Source of the DNA: DATAES01 sp036257895
GTDB lineage: Bacteria > Actinomycetota > Acidimicrobiia > Acidimicrobiales > JACDCH01
Reading direction: 5' to 3'
DNA length: 11,135 nucleotides
Assembly (NCBI GenBank): GCA_036257895.1
Contig: DATAES010000264.1
Location: forward strand, 1 to 11,135
The translations under genes and the position numbers were made by a program. Positions 1-6,349 of the stretch are shown one piece after another. Position 1 is the first letter of the stretch, and each line of letters opens with the position of its first letter. The notes under the pieces are model-generated. The model had not been told where the DNA came from. It saw nothing but the letters and a program-made list of their open reading frames with translations, and ran no database searches.

Positions 1-726
1 GTTCTGGTCGTTGGCCACCTTCGACTGGTGGTAGTCGCGGACCCCACCGATCAGGTCGCGGGCGGTCTCCAGGCCTTCGCTTGCGCGGAGCAGCTTGTCG
101 TAGGCCGAACCGAAGTGCAGTTCGACGTCATGGGGGAAGAGTTCGCCCGGGTCGTCGAGCTCGACTCGGTCGTCGACGACGGCACGGACGGCATCTCGAG
201 TCGGTGCGAGCGTGCGGCGGATGTGGAGCAGGTCATGTCGTAGCGCCGACAGCCGAATGCGGAGCTTGTCGTTCGACCACTTGTCGACGTTGTCCTCGAG
301 CTCGTCGATCTCCTCGTGCAGATCATCGACCATGTCGAGGAAACCTTCCGCCACCTCGTCGACGATCTCCCACGCGGCCATGCCGGCCGACTGCCGGTGG
401 TCGGCCTCGATGACCTTGCTCAGATCGATCGGCTTTCCTTCCGGCGGGGCCTTGCGCACGGTCAGGACGAAGTGGTGGGTGAGGAGCAGGTCGACCTCCT
501 GGTAGTAGACCCGGTCCTCTTCCTTCACGATTACCGGCACGAGAAGCACACCGAAGATGTACGAGCCGTGGGACTCCAGCTTCGGCCTCGGCTCGTCTGC
601 ATGCGTGTGCGGCGCGAGGAGGACTTCGAGGGCATCCGAGTGCAGATGCGTGGGCCAGCAGCGGCGCAGCTCTTCCTCGTCGGGGTCGAGCAGGTCCATC
701 CACTCGGTCGTGCCCTTGGTTTGCAT
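1..726 (-). CDS. corA: CorA-family divalent metal ion transporter, N-terminal part (C-terminus beyond the left edge)
   Basis: The 242 visible codons, from the ATG at 726 down to the window edge, encode the cytoplasmic part of a CorA-like Mg2+/Co2+ channel, an inner-membrane pentamer that takes up divalent metal. The alpha/beta domain covers about residues 1-105 (it includes the strand SYIFGVLLVPVIV near 55-67 and HHFVLTV near 84-90). It is followed by long, charged helices at about 115-242 with the acidic stretch HEEIDELED (137-145), as in the CorA 'willow' and stalk helices. The segment FGSAYDKLLRASEGLETARD (205-224) and the final ANDQN match the family just before the first membrane helix. 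The two membrane helices with the GMN selectivity motif must lie outside the window, so the gene is truncated only by the edge. GAGG lies just before the ATG. It follows acs on the same strand after 60 bp and could be co-transcribed. Family assignment is firm; the metal transported is not shown. Confidence 0.88.
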   Translation of the reverse strand, partial: MQTKGTTEWMDLLDPDEEELRRCWPTHLHSDALEVLLAPHTHADEPRPKLESHGSYIFGVLLVPVIVKEEDRVYYQEVDLLLTHHFVLTVRKAPPEGKPIDLSKVIEADHRQSAGMAAWEIVDEVAEGFLDMVDDLHEEIDELEDNVDKWSNDKLRIRLSALRHDLLHIRRTLAPTRDAVRAVVDDRVELDDPGELFPHDVELHFGSAYDKLLRASEGLETARDLIGGVRDYHQSKVANDQN

Positions 727-786
727 CGTCCTCAACCGTAACTATTCCGCACTCGCCGGAGTGGACGTACACCGGTCCTGCTTTGA

Positions 787-2763
787 TCACTCCTCAGTCG
801 GTGACTCTGCGGCGCGCTTCTTGATCTCTTCGACCACCGCGGGGTCCGCGAGTGTCGTCGTATCCCCGAGGTCGCGTCCCTCTGCGACATCACGCAGCAG
901 GCGCCGCATGATCTTGCCGGAACGGGTCTTCGGCAGCTCGTCCGTGAAGATCACCGTCTTCGGCCGCGCCGTCGGACCGATCTTCTTGGCGACATGCTGG
1001 CGCAGTTCCTCACCGAGCTCCGTGCTCGTCTCGGTGCCGCCCTTCACGGTGACGTAGGCCATGATCGCCTGTCCTGTGGTTTCGTCCTTCGCACCGACGA
1101 CGGCCGACTCCGCCACCTTCGGATGGTCGACGAGCGCCGACTCGACCTCGGTCGTCGAGATGCGGTGACCGGACACGTTCATGACGTCGTCGACGCGGCC
1201 GAGCAGCCAGAAGTAGCCCTCGTCGTCGATCTTGCAGCCGTCGCCCGCGAAGTAGCGGCCGTCGAAGCGCGACCAGTACGTGTCCCTGTAGCGCTCGGGG
1301 TCGCCGTAGATGCCACGCAGCATCGACGGCCACGGACGGGTGAGCGTCAGGTAACCGCCACCGCGCTTGACGGGGTTACCACTGTCGTCGACCACCTCCG
1401 CGCCGATGCCGGGCAACGGGAACGTCGCCGATCCCGGCTTCAATGTCGTCGCCCCGGGAAGCGGGCTGATCATGATGGCGCCGGTCTCCGTCTGCCACCA
1501 CGTGTCGACCACCGGACAGCGGCCACCACCGATGTGGGTGTGGTACCAGATCCACGCTTCCGGGTTGATCGGCTCGCCGACGCTGCCGAGCAGACGCAAC
1601 GACGAAAGATCGTGCTTCTCGGGCTCCTGCGTACCCCACTTCATGTATGTACGGATGGCAGTGGGGGCCGTATAGAGGATCGTGACGCCGTACTTCTCCG
1701 CGATGGACCAGATGCGGTCGCGCGCCGGCGTGTCAGGGGTGCCTTCGTACATGACAGAGGTGGCGCCATTGGTGAGCGGTCCGTACACGATGTAGCTGTG
1801 GCCGGTGACCCACCCGATGTCGGCGGCGCACCAGTACACGTCATCGTCGGGATGCAGGTCGAACACGTACTTGTGCGTGAACGCGACCTGTGTGAGGTAA
1901 CCGCCGGTCGTGTGCATGATGCCCTTGGGCTTCGCGGTGGTGCCCGAGGTGTAGAGCAGGTAGAGGAGGTCCTCCGAGTCCATCGCCTCGGGCGGGCACT
2001 CGTCGTCGATATCGGCTGACGACATCAGGTCGTGGTACCAGTGATCACGTCCGTCCTGCATCGCGACGTCCTCGTCGACTCGCTTGACGACGACGACGTG
2101 CTCGATGGATGGCGTATCAGCCAGCGCGACGTCGACGTTCGTCTTCAGCAGCGCCGCTGAGCCACGCCGGAAGCCGCCGTCGGCTGTGACGAGCACCTTG
2201 CACTCCGCGTCGTTGATGCGATCGGACAACGAGTCAGGGCTGAAGCCGCCGAACACGACAGAGTGCGGCGCCCCCACGCGTGCGCACGCGAGCATGGCCA
2301 CCGGCAGCTCGGGGATCATCGGCATGTAGATCGCAACGCGGTCGCCCTTCTTCACGCCGAGCGACTTCAGGACGTTTGCGAACCGCTGCACCTCGGCGAG
2401 CAGTTCTGCATAGGTGATCGAGCGCGTGTCGCCCGGCTCGCCCTCCCAGTGGTACGCGATCTTGTCGCCTTTGCCGGCCGCGACGTGTCGATCGAGACAA
2501 TTGTGCGACACGTTGAGCTTCCCGCCGACGAACCACTTCGCGAAGGGCAGGTCCCAGTCGCAGATGGTGTGCCAATCCTCGATCCAGTCGACGAGCTCGC
2601 TCGCCTGCTTGGCCCAGAAACCCTGATAGTCCTCGTTCGCGTCGTCGTAGAGGAACGGGCTGGCGACGAGGCTGCGTTCCTTGAAGTTGTCCGGAGGCGG
2701 GAAGACACGATCCTCGACGAAGTAGTCCTCGATGGCTGCGCCAGTCGCCTGCTCGTCGGCCAT
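787..2763 (-). CDS. acs: Acetyl-CoA synthetase (AMP-forming acetate-CoA ligase)
   Basis: This 658-residue cytoplasmic enzyme (E. coli Acs has 652) activates acetate with ATP to acetyl-AMP and then acetyl-CoA. Visible landmarks are the Acs N-terminal domain with YQGFWAKQASELVDW (46-60), the P-loop YTSGTTAKPKG (271-281), the acetate-pocket motif DTWWQTETG (420-428), whose second Trp (423) matches the residue that limits the pocket to acetate, the hinge and A8 region GRVDDVMNVSGHRIS (522-536), and the C-terminal PKTRSGKIMRR with Lys617, the lysine acetylated by Pat-type enzymes in homologues. The P-loop has Ala where many ligases have Gly, a form I associate with actinobacterial Acs. I chose the ATG at 2763 because it gives the family length, has AAGGGG 8 nt upstream, and leaves a normal divergent spacer. 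The upstream ATG at 2865 would run into the start of the opposite gene. corA lies 60 bp downstream. Confidence 0.97.
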   Translation of the reverse strand: MADEQATGAAIEDYFVEDRVFPPPDNFKERSLVASPFLYDDANEDYQGFWAKQASELVDWIEDWHTICDWDLPFAKWFVGGKLNVSHNCLDRHVAAGKGDKIAYHWEGEPGDTRSITYAELLAEVQRFANVLKSLGVKKGDRVAIYMPMIPELPVAMLACARVGAPHSVVFGGFSPDSLSDRINDAECKVLVTADGGFRRGSAALLKTNVDVALADTPSIEHVVVVKRVDEDVAMQDGRDHWYHDLMSSADIDDECPPEAMDSEDLLYLLYTSGTTAKPKGIMHTTGGYLTQVAFTHKYVFDLHPDDDVYWCAADIGWVTGHSYIVYGPLTNGATSVMYEGTPDTPARDRIWSIAEKYGVTILYTAPTAIRTYMKWGTQEPEKHDLSSLRLLGSVGEPINPEAWIWYHTHIGGGRCPVVDTWWQTETGAIMISPLPGATTLKPGSATFPLPGIGAEVVDDSGNPVKRGGGYLTLTRPWPSMLRGIYGDPERYRDTYWSRFDGRYFAGDGCKIDDEGYFWLLGRVDDVMNVSGHRISTTEVESALVDHPKVAESAVVGAKDETTGQAIMAYVTVKGGTETSTELGEELRQHVAKKIGPTARPKTVIFTDELPKTRSGKIMRRLLRDVAEGRDLGDTTTLADPAVVEEIKKRAAESPTEE

Positions 2764-2771
2764 GTCCTCGT

Positions 2772-2777
2772 CCCCTT
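2772..2777 (-). promoter_or_regulatory. Ribosome-binding site of acs
   Basis: On the minus strand AAGGGG lies 8 nt before the ATG at 2763. It decides that start over the in-frame ATG at 2865. A second GAGG (2766-2769) is only 2 nt from the ATG, too close to act. Confidence 0.65.
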
Positions 2778-2811
2778 GATGTCCGATTCGGGCCCGCTCG
2801 GTTGGTGAGCC

Positions 2812-2852
2812 TAGGAGTCTGCTGCTTGCGAGCGGTGCCCGGCAGTCTCCTA
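2812..2852. promoter_or_regulatory. Imperfect inverted repeat in the divergent acs/crotonase spacer, possible operator
   Basis: The arms TAGGAGTCTGC (2812-2822) and GCAGTCTCCTA (2842-2852) are reverse complements with one central mismatch, separated by 19 bp, so the arm centres are 30 bp apart, close to three helical turns. The repeat occupies the middle of the 100-bp spacer between two divergent genes. Its outer ends touch TAGGCT (2808-2813, minus strand) and TAAGTT (2851-2856, plus strand), both of the actinobacterial -10 form TANNNT. A site for a shared regulator of acetate and acyl-CoA metabolism would fit. An mRNA hairpin is the alternative. The repeat is seen directly; its function is inferred. 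Confidence 0.45.
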
Positions 2853-2856
2853 AGTT
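2851..2856 (+). promoter_or_regulatory. Candidate -10 element of the crotonase gene (leaderless start)
   Basis: TAAGTT fits the actinobacterial -10 form TANNNT and ends 7 nt before the ATG at 2864, so transcription would begin at or beside the start codon. No Shine-Dalgarno sequence precedes this ATG, as expected for a leaderless mRNA. A weak -35 candidate TTGCGA (2826-2831) lies 19 bp upstream. This is a by-eye prediction. Confidence 0.35.
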
Positions 2857-2863
2857 CTCGGTC

Positions 2864-3691
2864 ATGTCGCTGGTACTCGTTGATCATCCCCGTCCCGACG
2901 TCGCCGTACTCACGATGAACCGGCCGGACCGGCTGAACGCGATGTCGATCGAGTTGGTCAACGAGCTGTACGACGCTTTGGTCGGGGCTGGTGAGGACAA
3001 CACCTGCCGGGTGATCGTGTTGACCGGCGCGGGACGTGCGTTCTCGTCCGGGCTCGACCTGAAGGATTACGGCGTCGTCCCGAACATCGACGGCCTCCAG
3101 GTCGGCCAGATCGCACAACGTTCGATGCGGGCCTACTCGCGGCTTGTGCCCCTGATCCGGCATCTGCCGCAGCCGGTGATCGCCGCCGTGAACGGTCCTG
3201 CATTCGGCGGCGGCATGTGCCTCACCCTCGCGTGCGAGTTGCGCATCGCGTCATCGACCGCAGTGTTCAACGCGACGGGCATCGTCAACGGGTTGACGTC
3301 CACTGAGATGGCGGCGTCGTACCTGTTGCCGCGGCTGATCGGCGCCGCCCATTCGAACGACCTGCTGCTGACGGGCCGTCGCATCGACGCAGACGAGGCG
3401 TTCCGCATGGGTCTCGTGTCGCGACTCGTGGCCGACGGCGCGTTGCTCGACGAAGCGATGGCGATGGCAGGCCGCATCTGCGACTTCAGCGCATACGGCG
3501 TCGCGATGACCAAGGAAATCCTGTGGGTGAACCTCGAAACGACGAGCCTCGAGTCCGCCATCGAGATCGAGGACCGCAATCAGCTGATGCTCGGGTTCAC
3601 CGAGAACTTGCCCGAAGCCATCCGTGCGTTCGACGAAGGCCGCCAGCCGGTGTACACGGATGAGCCCCGGCGCGGAATGTTTCTCCCGTAA
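2864..3691 (+). CDS. Crotonase-fold (enoyl-CoA hydratase/isomerase family) protein, EchA12-like
   Basis: This 275-residue soluble protein has the crotonase fold, which binds acyl-CoA thioesters and stabilises their enolate in an oxyanion hole. Seen are NRPDRLNAMS (19-28), the CoA-binding and first oxyanion segment TGAGRAFSSGLDL (54-66), the second oxyanion segment NGPAFGGGMCL (110-120), and the late LLLTGRRIDADEAFRMGLV (167-185) typical of the family. From memory it resembles mycobacterial EchA12 (shared SLVLV-HPRP start and NGLT-E-SYLLPR segment). The two catalytic glutamates of rat crotonase (E144, E164) align with Cys119 and Gly139, so plain 2-enoyl-CoA hydration is doubtful; another acyl-CoA reaction is possible. 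It is divergent from acs, suggesting linked acyl-CoA metabolism. The ATG at 2864 begins the conserved MSLVLVDHP segment and has no visible ribosome-binding site. Its stop is 12 bp from the convergent methyltransferase gene. Confidence 0.9.
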   Translation: MSLVLVDHPRPDVAVLTMNRPDRLNAMSIELVNELYDALVGAGEDNTCRVIVLTGAGRAFSSGLDLKDYGVVPNIDGLQVGQIAQRSMRAYSRLVPLIRHLPQPVIAAVNGPAFGGGMCLTLACELRIASSTAVFNATGIVNGLTSTEMAASYLLPRLIGAAHSNDLLLTGRRIDADEAFRMGLVSRLVADGALLDEAMAMAGRICDFSAYGVAMTKEILWVNLETTSLESAIEIEDRNQLMLGFTENLPEAIRAFDEGRQPVYTDEPRRGMFLP

Positions 3692-3703
3692 CTCGACACG
3701 GAC

Positions 3704-4795
3704 CTAGTCCCACTCCATCACACAGAAGCCGCCGAGACCGTCCGGATCGAGCAGCGCGTCTGCTTCGTTGATCCGGCTCCGGGCGTGCATCGCCTCGAGG
3801 TCGGCGATGTGCTTGCGATCCCGCCAGATGCGCCTGCCTTCCTCGACCAGTTCCTCGATGCCATGCGCGCGCAACCACTCGGCCTGCCTGGTCACGCGCG
3901 CCGGGACGGGCAACTGGTCGACCGCGACCTCGCACGTGATGTCCTGGGTGCCGAGTACCCGCAGCGGAGGTTCGCCCCGATGGTGGCCGCGGTACGTCCG
4001 CAACCACTCGCGCGCGTCGCGGGTCACCATGGACGCGGTCGTGTCCGCGTAGTCGAACGCGACCACGCTGCCGCACTCGCGCGCCTCGCGCACCCATCGG
4101 GCCGCCGCCGTGTGCACCGGAACTCGTGTGCCGTCGGGTGGGTCGAGGTCCGGTCCGTCGCCGGGCACGAGCGTCTCGACCAGTTCGTCGCCGTCGAGCC
4201 CGACCCGCACCTCGAACCATCGCCCGTCCCGCCGCTCGAGGAGATCGATCGGGAGGTTGTCGAGCAACTCGTTGGCGATGACGATCGAGTGCCCGTGAAG
4301 GCGCGGCATGGAGTCGAGGCTCACGACGATCGGCCCGGTGGCCACTTCAGGTGCCCGGATGTCGCCGTCCTCGTCCTCGGCCCGATCCGGCGCGAACGCA
4401 AGCGCCGGATCCTCGAGCGGGAGAAGGTCGGCCTGCCGCGCCCGCAGCGAGGCCGACCGTTCGACGAGCACGTACCGCAATGTCGGCGCGCACGCCGGCT
4501 CCGCCTTGAGGACGGCCTTCGCGAGGACGCCCGCGCCGGCGCCGGCCTCGACCACGACGAACGGATCCGGCTGGCCACGCTCGCGCCACCAGTCATCCAA
4601 TGCGCGCGCGATGACCGCGCCGAACAACGGCCCGACCTCGGGAGAGGTGATGAAGTCCCCTCGCCTTCCCGCCGACCCGCCCGACGCGTAGAAGCCATGT
4701 TCGGAGTCGTAGAGCGCGAGATCCATGACCTCGCCGAACGGCACCGGTCCTCGCCGCCGGATCTGATCCGCCACCCGCAGCTCGAGCTCGTTCAT
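3704..4795 (-). CDS. MidA/NDUFAF7-family (DUF185) SAM-dependent methyltransferase, probable complex I assembly factor
   Basis: This 363-residue Rossmann-fold protein shows the DUF185 signatures in order: LYDSEHGFY (28-36), GDFITSPEV (46-54), the SAM-binding loop VEAGAGAGVLA (82-92), IVIANELLDNLPID (171-184), corresponding to the family NE..D.LP motif, and GTQDITCEV (282-290), corresponding to the conserved DIT segment. Mitochondrial members (NDUFAF7/MidA) dimethylate an arginine of the 49-kDa subunit (NDUFS2, the NuoD counterpart) and are needed to assemble complex I. The substrate of bacterial members is, to my knowledge, less settled. The gene lies 66 bp after nuoN on the same strand, which supports a role in NADH dehydrogenase maturation; that role is inference. 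The start ATG at 4795 has GGAGG immediately upstream with a short 3-nt spacing. It converges with the crotonase gene, with only 12 bp between stops and no convincing terminator. Confidence 0.9.
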   Translation of the reverse strand: MNELELRVADQIRRRGPVPFGEVMDLALYDSEHGFYASGGSAGRRGDFITSPEVGPLFGAVIARALDDWWRERGQPDPFVVVEAGAGAGVLAKAVLKAEPACAPTLRYVLVERSASLRARQADLLPLEDPALAFAPDRAEDEDGDIRAPEVATGPIVVSLDSMPRLHGHSIVIANELLDNLPIDLLERRDGRWFEVRVGLDGDELVETLVPGDGPDLDPPDGTRVPVHTAAARWVREARECGSVVAFDYADTTASMVTRDAREWLRTYRGHHRGEPPLRVLGTQDITCEVAVDQLPVPARVTRQAEWLRAHGIEELVEEGRRIWRDRKHIADLEAMHARSRINEADALLDPDGLGGFCVMEWD

Positions 4796-4814
4796 CCCCC
4801 TCCGAACTCTGGGT

Positions 4815-4842
4815 CACCGTGGCCCCCATAGGGGCCACGGTG
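4815..4842. promoter_or_regulatory. Perfect 12-bp stem-loop between nuoN and the methyltransferase gene
   Basis: CACCGTGGCCCC (4815-4826) and GGGGCCACGGTG (4831-4842) are exact reverse complements around a 4-nt CATA loop. Three more pairs (4812-4814 with 4844-4846) are possible past one bulged base. It lies 19 bp after the nuoN stop and 19 bp before the methyltransferase start. There is no U-run on the minus strand after the stem (it reads ACCCAGAG), so it is not a canonical intrinsic terminator. It may be a U-less terminator, an mRNA-stabilising or processing hairpin that lowers expression of the last gene, or a protein site. The structure is certain; its role is open. Confidence 0.6.
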
Positions 4843-4861
4843 CACCAACATTCGCTTGCTG

Positions 4862-6349
4862 CTAGGTGAAGGCGAAGGTGGCCATGTCGCCGACCTTGGC
4901 GACGAGTTGCGGGTAGACGCCGATGACGACGACGGCGACGACGCAGATGCCGAGCGCGCCGACCAACGCGGGCGGCACGCGGACGGGTGTCCGATCACCG
5001 TCAGGAGCGGATTGCATCCACATCGCCTGCGCAACCCGCGCGTAGTAGAAGAGCGCGATCACCGAGTTGATGCCGACGAAGACGGCAAGGACGTAGCCGG
5101 CTCCAGTTCCGGCATTGGCGGTGGCGCGGAAGATCTCGAACTTGGCAAACCATCCGGCGAGCGGCGGGATCCCGGCGAGCGCGAACAAGAACACGGTCAT
5201 CACGACCGTCAGTCCGGGCGCGTACTCGAACAAACCGTTGAACGACTCGAGTTCCGCCGATCTCGTCTTGCGTGCGACGGCGATGATGACGCCGAACGCT
5301 CCGAGGTTCATCGCGGCATAGATGAGGAGGTAGATGACGACCGCGCTGAGCGACTCCTGCCTGGTGCTCAACTCGCCGGCGACCGCGAGCGGGGCGAGGA
5401 TGTAGCCTGCCTGCGCGATCGACGAATACGCGAACAGGCGCACGACGTTCGTCTGCCGGAGCGCAATGAGGTTGCCGACCGTCATCGTCAGCACGGCCAA
5501 CGCCCACATCATCGGTTCCCAGACGTCGTGCTGGCCGAAGAAGCCGACGAAGATCAGCGACAGGATGGCGACGAACCCACCTGTCTTCGAAGACACCGAC
5601 AGGAACGCGGTGATCGGCGTCGGCGCCCCTTCGTACGTGTCAGGTGCCCACGTGTGGAACGGCACGGCCGACACCTTGAAAGCGAAACCGACGACGCAGA
5701 ACACGATGCCCAGCGTCACGATCGGCGTGGTGCCGGATCCGAGGCTGGCTGAGATATCTACCAAGACTGTCGAACCGGTGACGCCGAACAGCAACGACAT
5801 CCCGTACAGCATGATCGAGGTGGCGAACACACCCATCAGGTAGTACTTGAGCCCCGCTTCGTTGCTCTTGGGATCGCGTTTGCGCCATGTCGCCAGCATG
5901 TACGCGGGGATCGACAGCGTCTCGAGCGCGATGAAGATCGAGATCAGGTCCCGACTCGACGCCATGACGACCATGCCGAGCACGGACGTGAGCAACAGGA
6001 AGTAGTACTCGCCCTCGTAGTAGTCGCCTTCGGCCACGTAGTTCGTCGACAGCAGCACCACGATGTAGCCGGCGACGATGAACAATGCCTTCATCGTCAA
6101 CGCGAAGTTGTCGACCACGTAACTGGGGTTCCCCGACAGCACGAACCGATCGGTGCCGTCGACAGCGAGCGTCAGGACGGGAACCATCGACGCCAGCAGT
6201 CCGATGCCGGCAAGTGTGCCGAGCAGCGCGCGATTGCGCTCGGAAGCGAGATCGACGAGCAGCACCACGATCAGCGTGGTGGTGAGGATGATCTCGGGCG
6301 CGAGCGCGTGATAGTCGACATGAGGCGCGGTGAAGGCGAGGACGTTCAC
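4862..6349 (-). CDS. nuoN: NADH-quinone oxidoreductase subunit N (complex I antiporter-like membrane subunit)
   Basis: This 495-residue inner-membrane protein (E. coli NuoN has 485), expected to have 14 membrane helices, is one of three antiporter-like subunits that move protons in complex I. The channel residues are visible: Glu143 in ALETLSIPAY (141-150), Lys225 in FKVSAVPFHTWAPDTYEGAPT (224-244), Lys255 in SVSSKTGG (251-258) and Lys403 in GWFAKFEIF (399-407). The GTG start at 6349 overlaps the nuoM stop as GTGA, giving the normal length and a hydrophobic first helix, and suggests translational coupling. An in-frame ATG at 6478 would add 43 Arg/His-rich residues from inside nuoM and is unlikely. 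There is no strong ribosome-binding site before the GTG. It is the last nuo gene here, followed by a hairpin and the methyltransferase gene. Confidence 0.95.
   Translation of the reverse strand: MNVLAFTAPHVDYHALAPEIILTTTLIVVLLVDLASERNRALLGTLAGIGLLASMVPVLTLAVDGTDRFVLSGNPSYVVDNFALTMKALFIVAGYIVVLLSTNYVAEGDYYEGEYYFLLLTSVLGMVVMASSRDLISIFIALETLSIPAYMLATWRKRDPKSNEAGLKYYLMGVFATSIMLYGMSLLFGVTGSTVLVDISASLGSGTTPIVTLGIVFCVVGFAFKVSAVPFHTWAPDTYEGAPTPITAFLSVSSKTGGFVAILSLIFVGFFGQHDVWEPMMWALAVLTMTVGNLIALRQTNVVRLFAYSSIAQAGYILAPLAVAGELSTRQESLSAVVIYLLIYAAMNLGAFGVIIAVARKTRSAELESFNGLFEYAPGLTVVMTVFLFALAGIPPLAGWFAKFEIFRATANAGTGAGYVLAVFVGINSVIALFYYARVAQAMWMQSAPDGDRTPVRVPPALVGALGICVVAVVVIGVYPQLVAKVGDMATFAFT

Noticed and set aside
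750..763. Small hairpin CACTC-GCCG-GAGTG between acs and corA
   Set aside because: Five-base-pair stem without a T-tract; could occur by chance.
323..790. Minus-strand open frame starting at 790 in the corA region
   Set aside because: Different frame from corA; Arg/Pro/Gly-rich translation, while the frame from 726 gives a clear CorA protein.
994..2019. Plus-strand open frame opposite acs (341 codons)
   Set aside because: Shadow of acs; no domain or ribosome-binding site recognised.
2764..2865. N-terminal extension of Acs from the ATG at 2865
   Set aside because: Would consume the divergent spacer and overlap the start of the opposite gene; the added residues are not Acs-like and the ATG at 2763 has a good ribosome-binding site.
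3697..3710. Possible bidirectional terminator between the convergent crotonase and methyltransferase genes
   Set aside because: Only a 4-bp palindrome (GGAC CTA GTCC) with no U-run; too weak to call.
4856..5752. Plus-strand open frame opposite nuoN (298 codons)
   Set aside because: Charged repetitive composition, no family features, antisense to nuoN.
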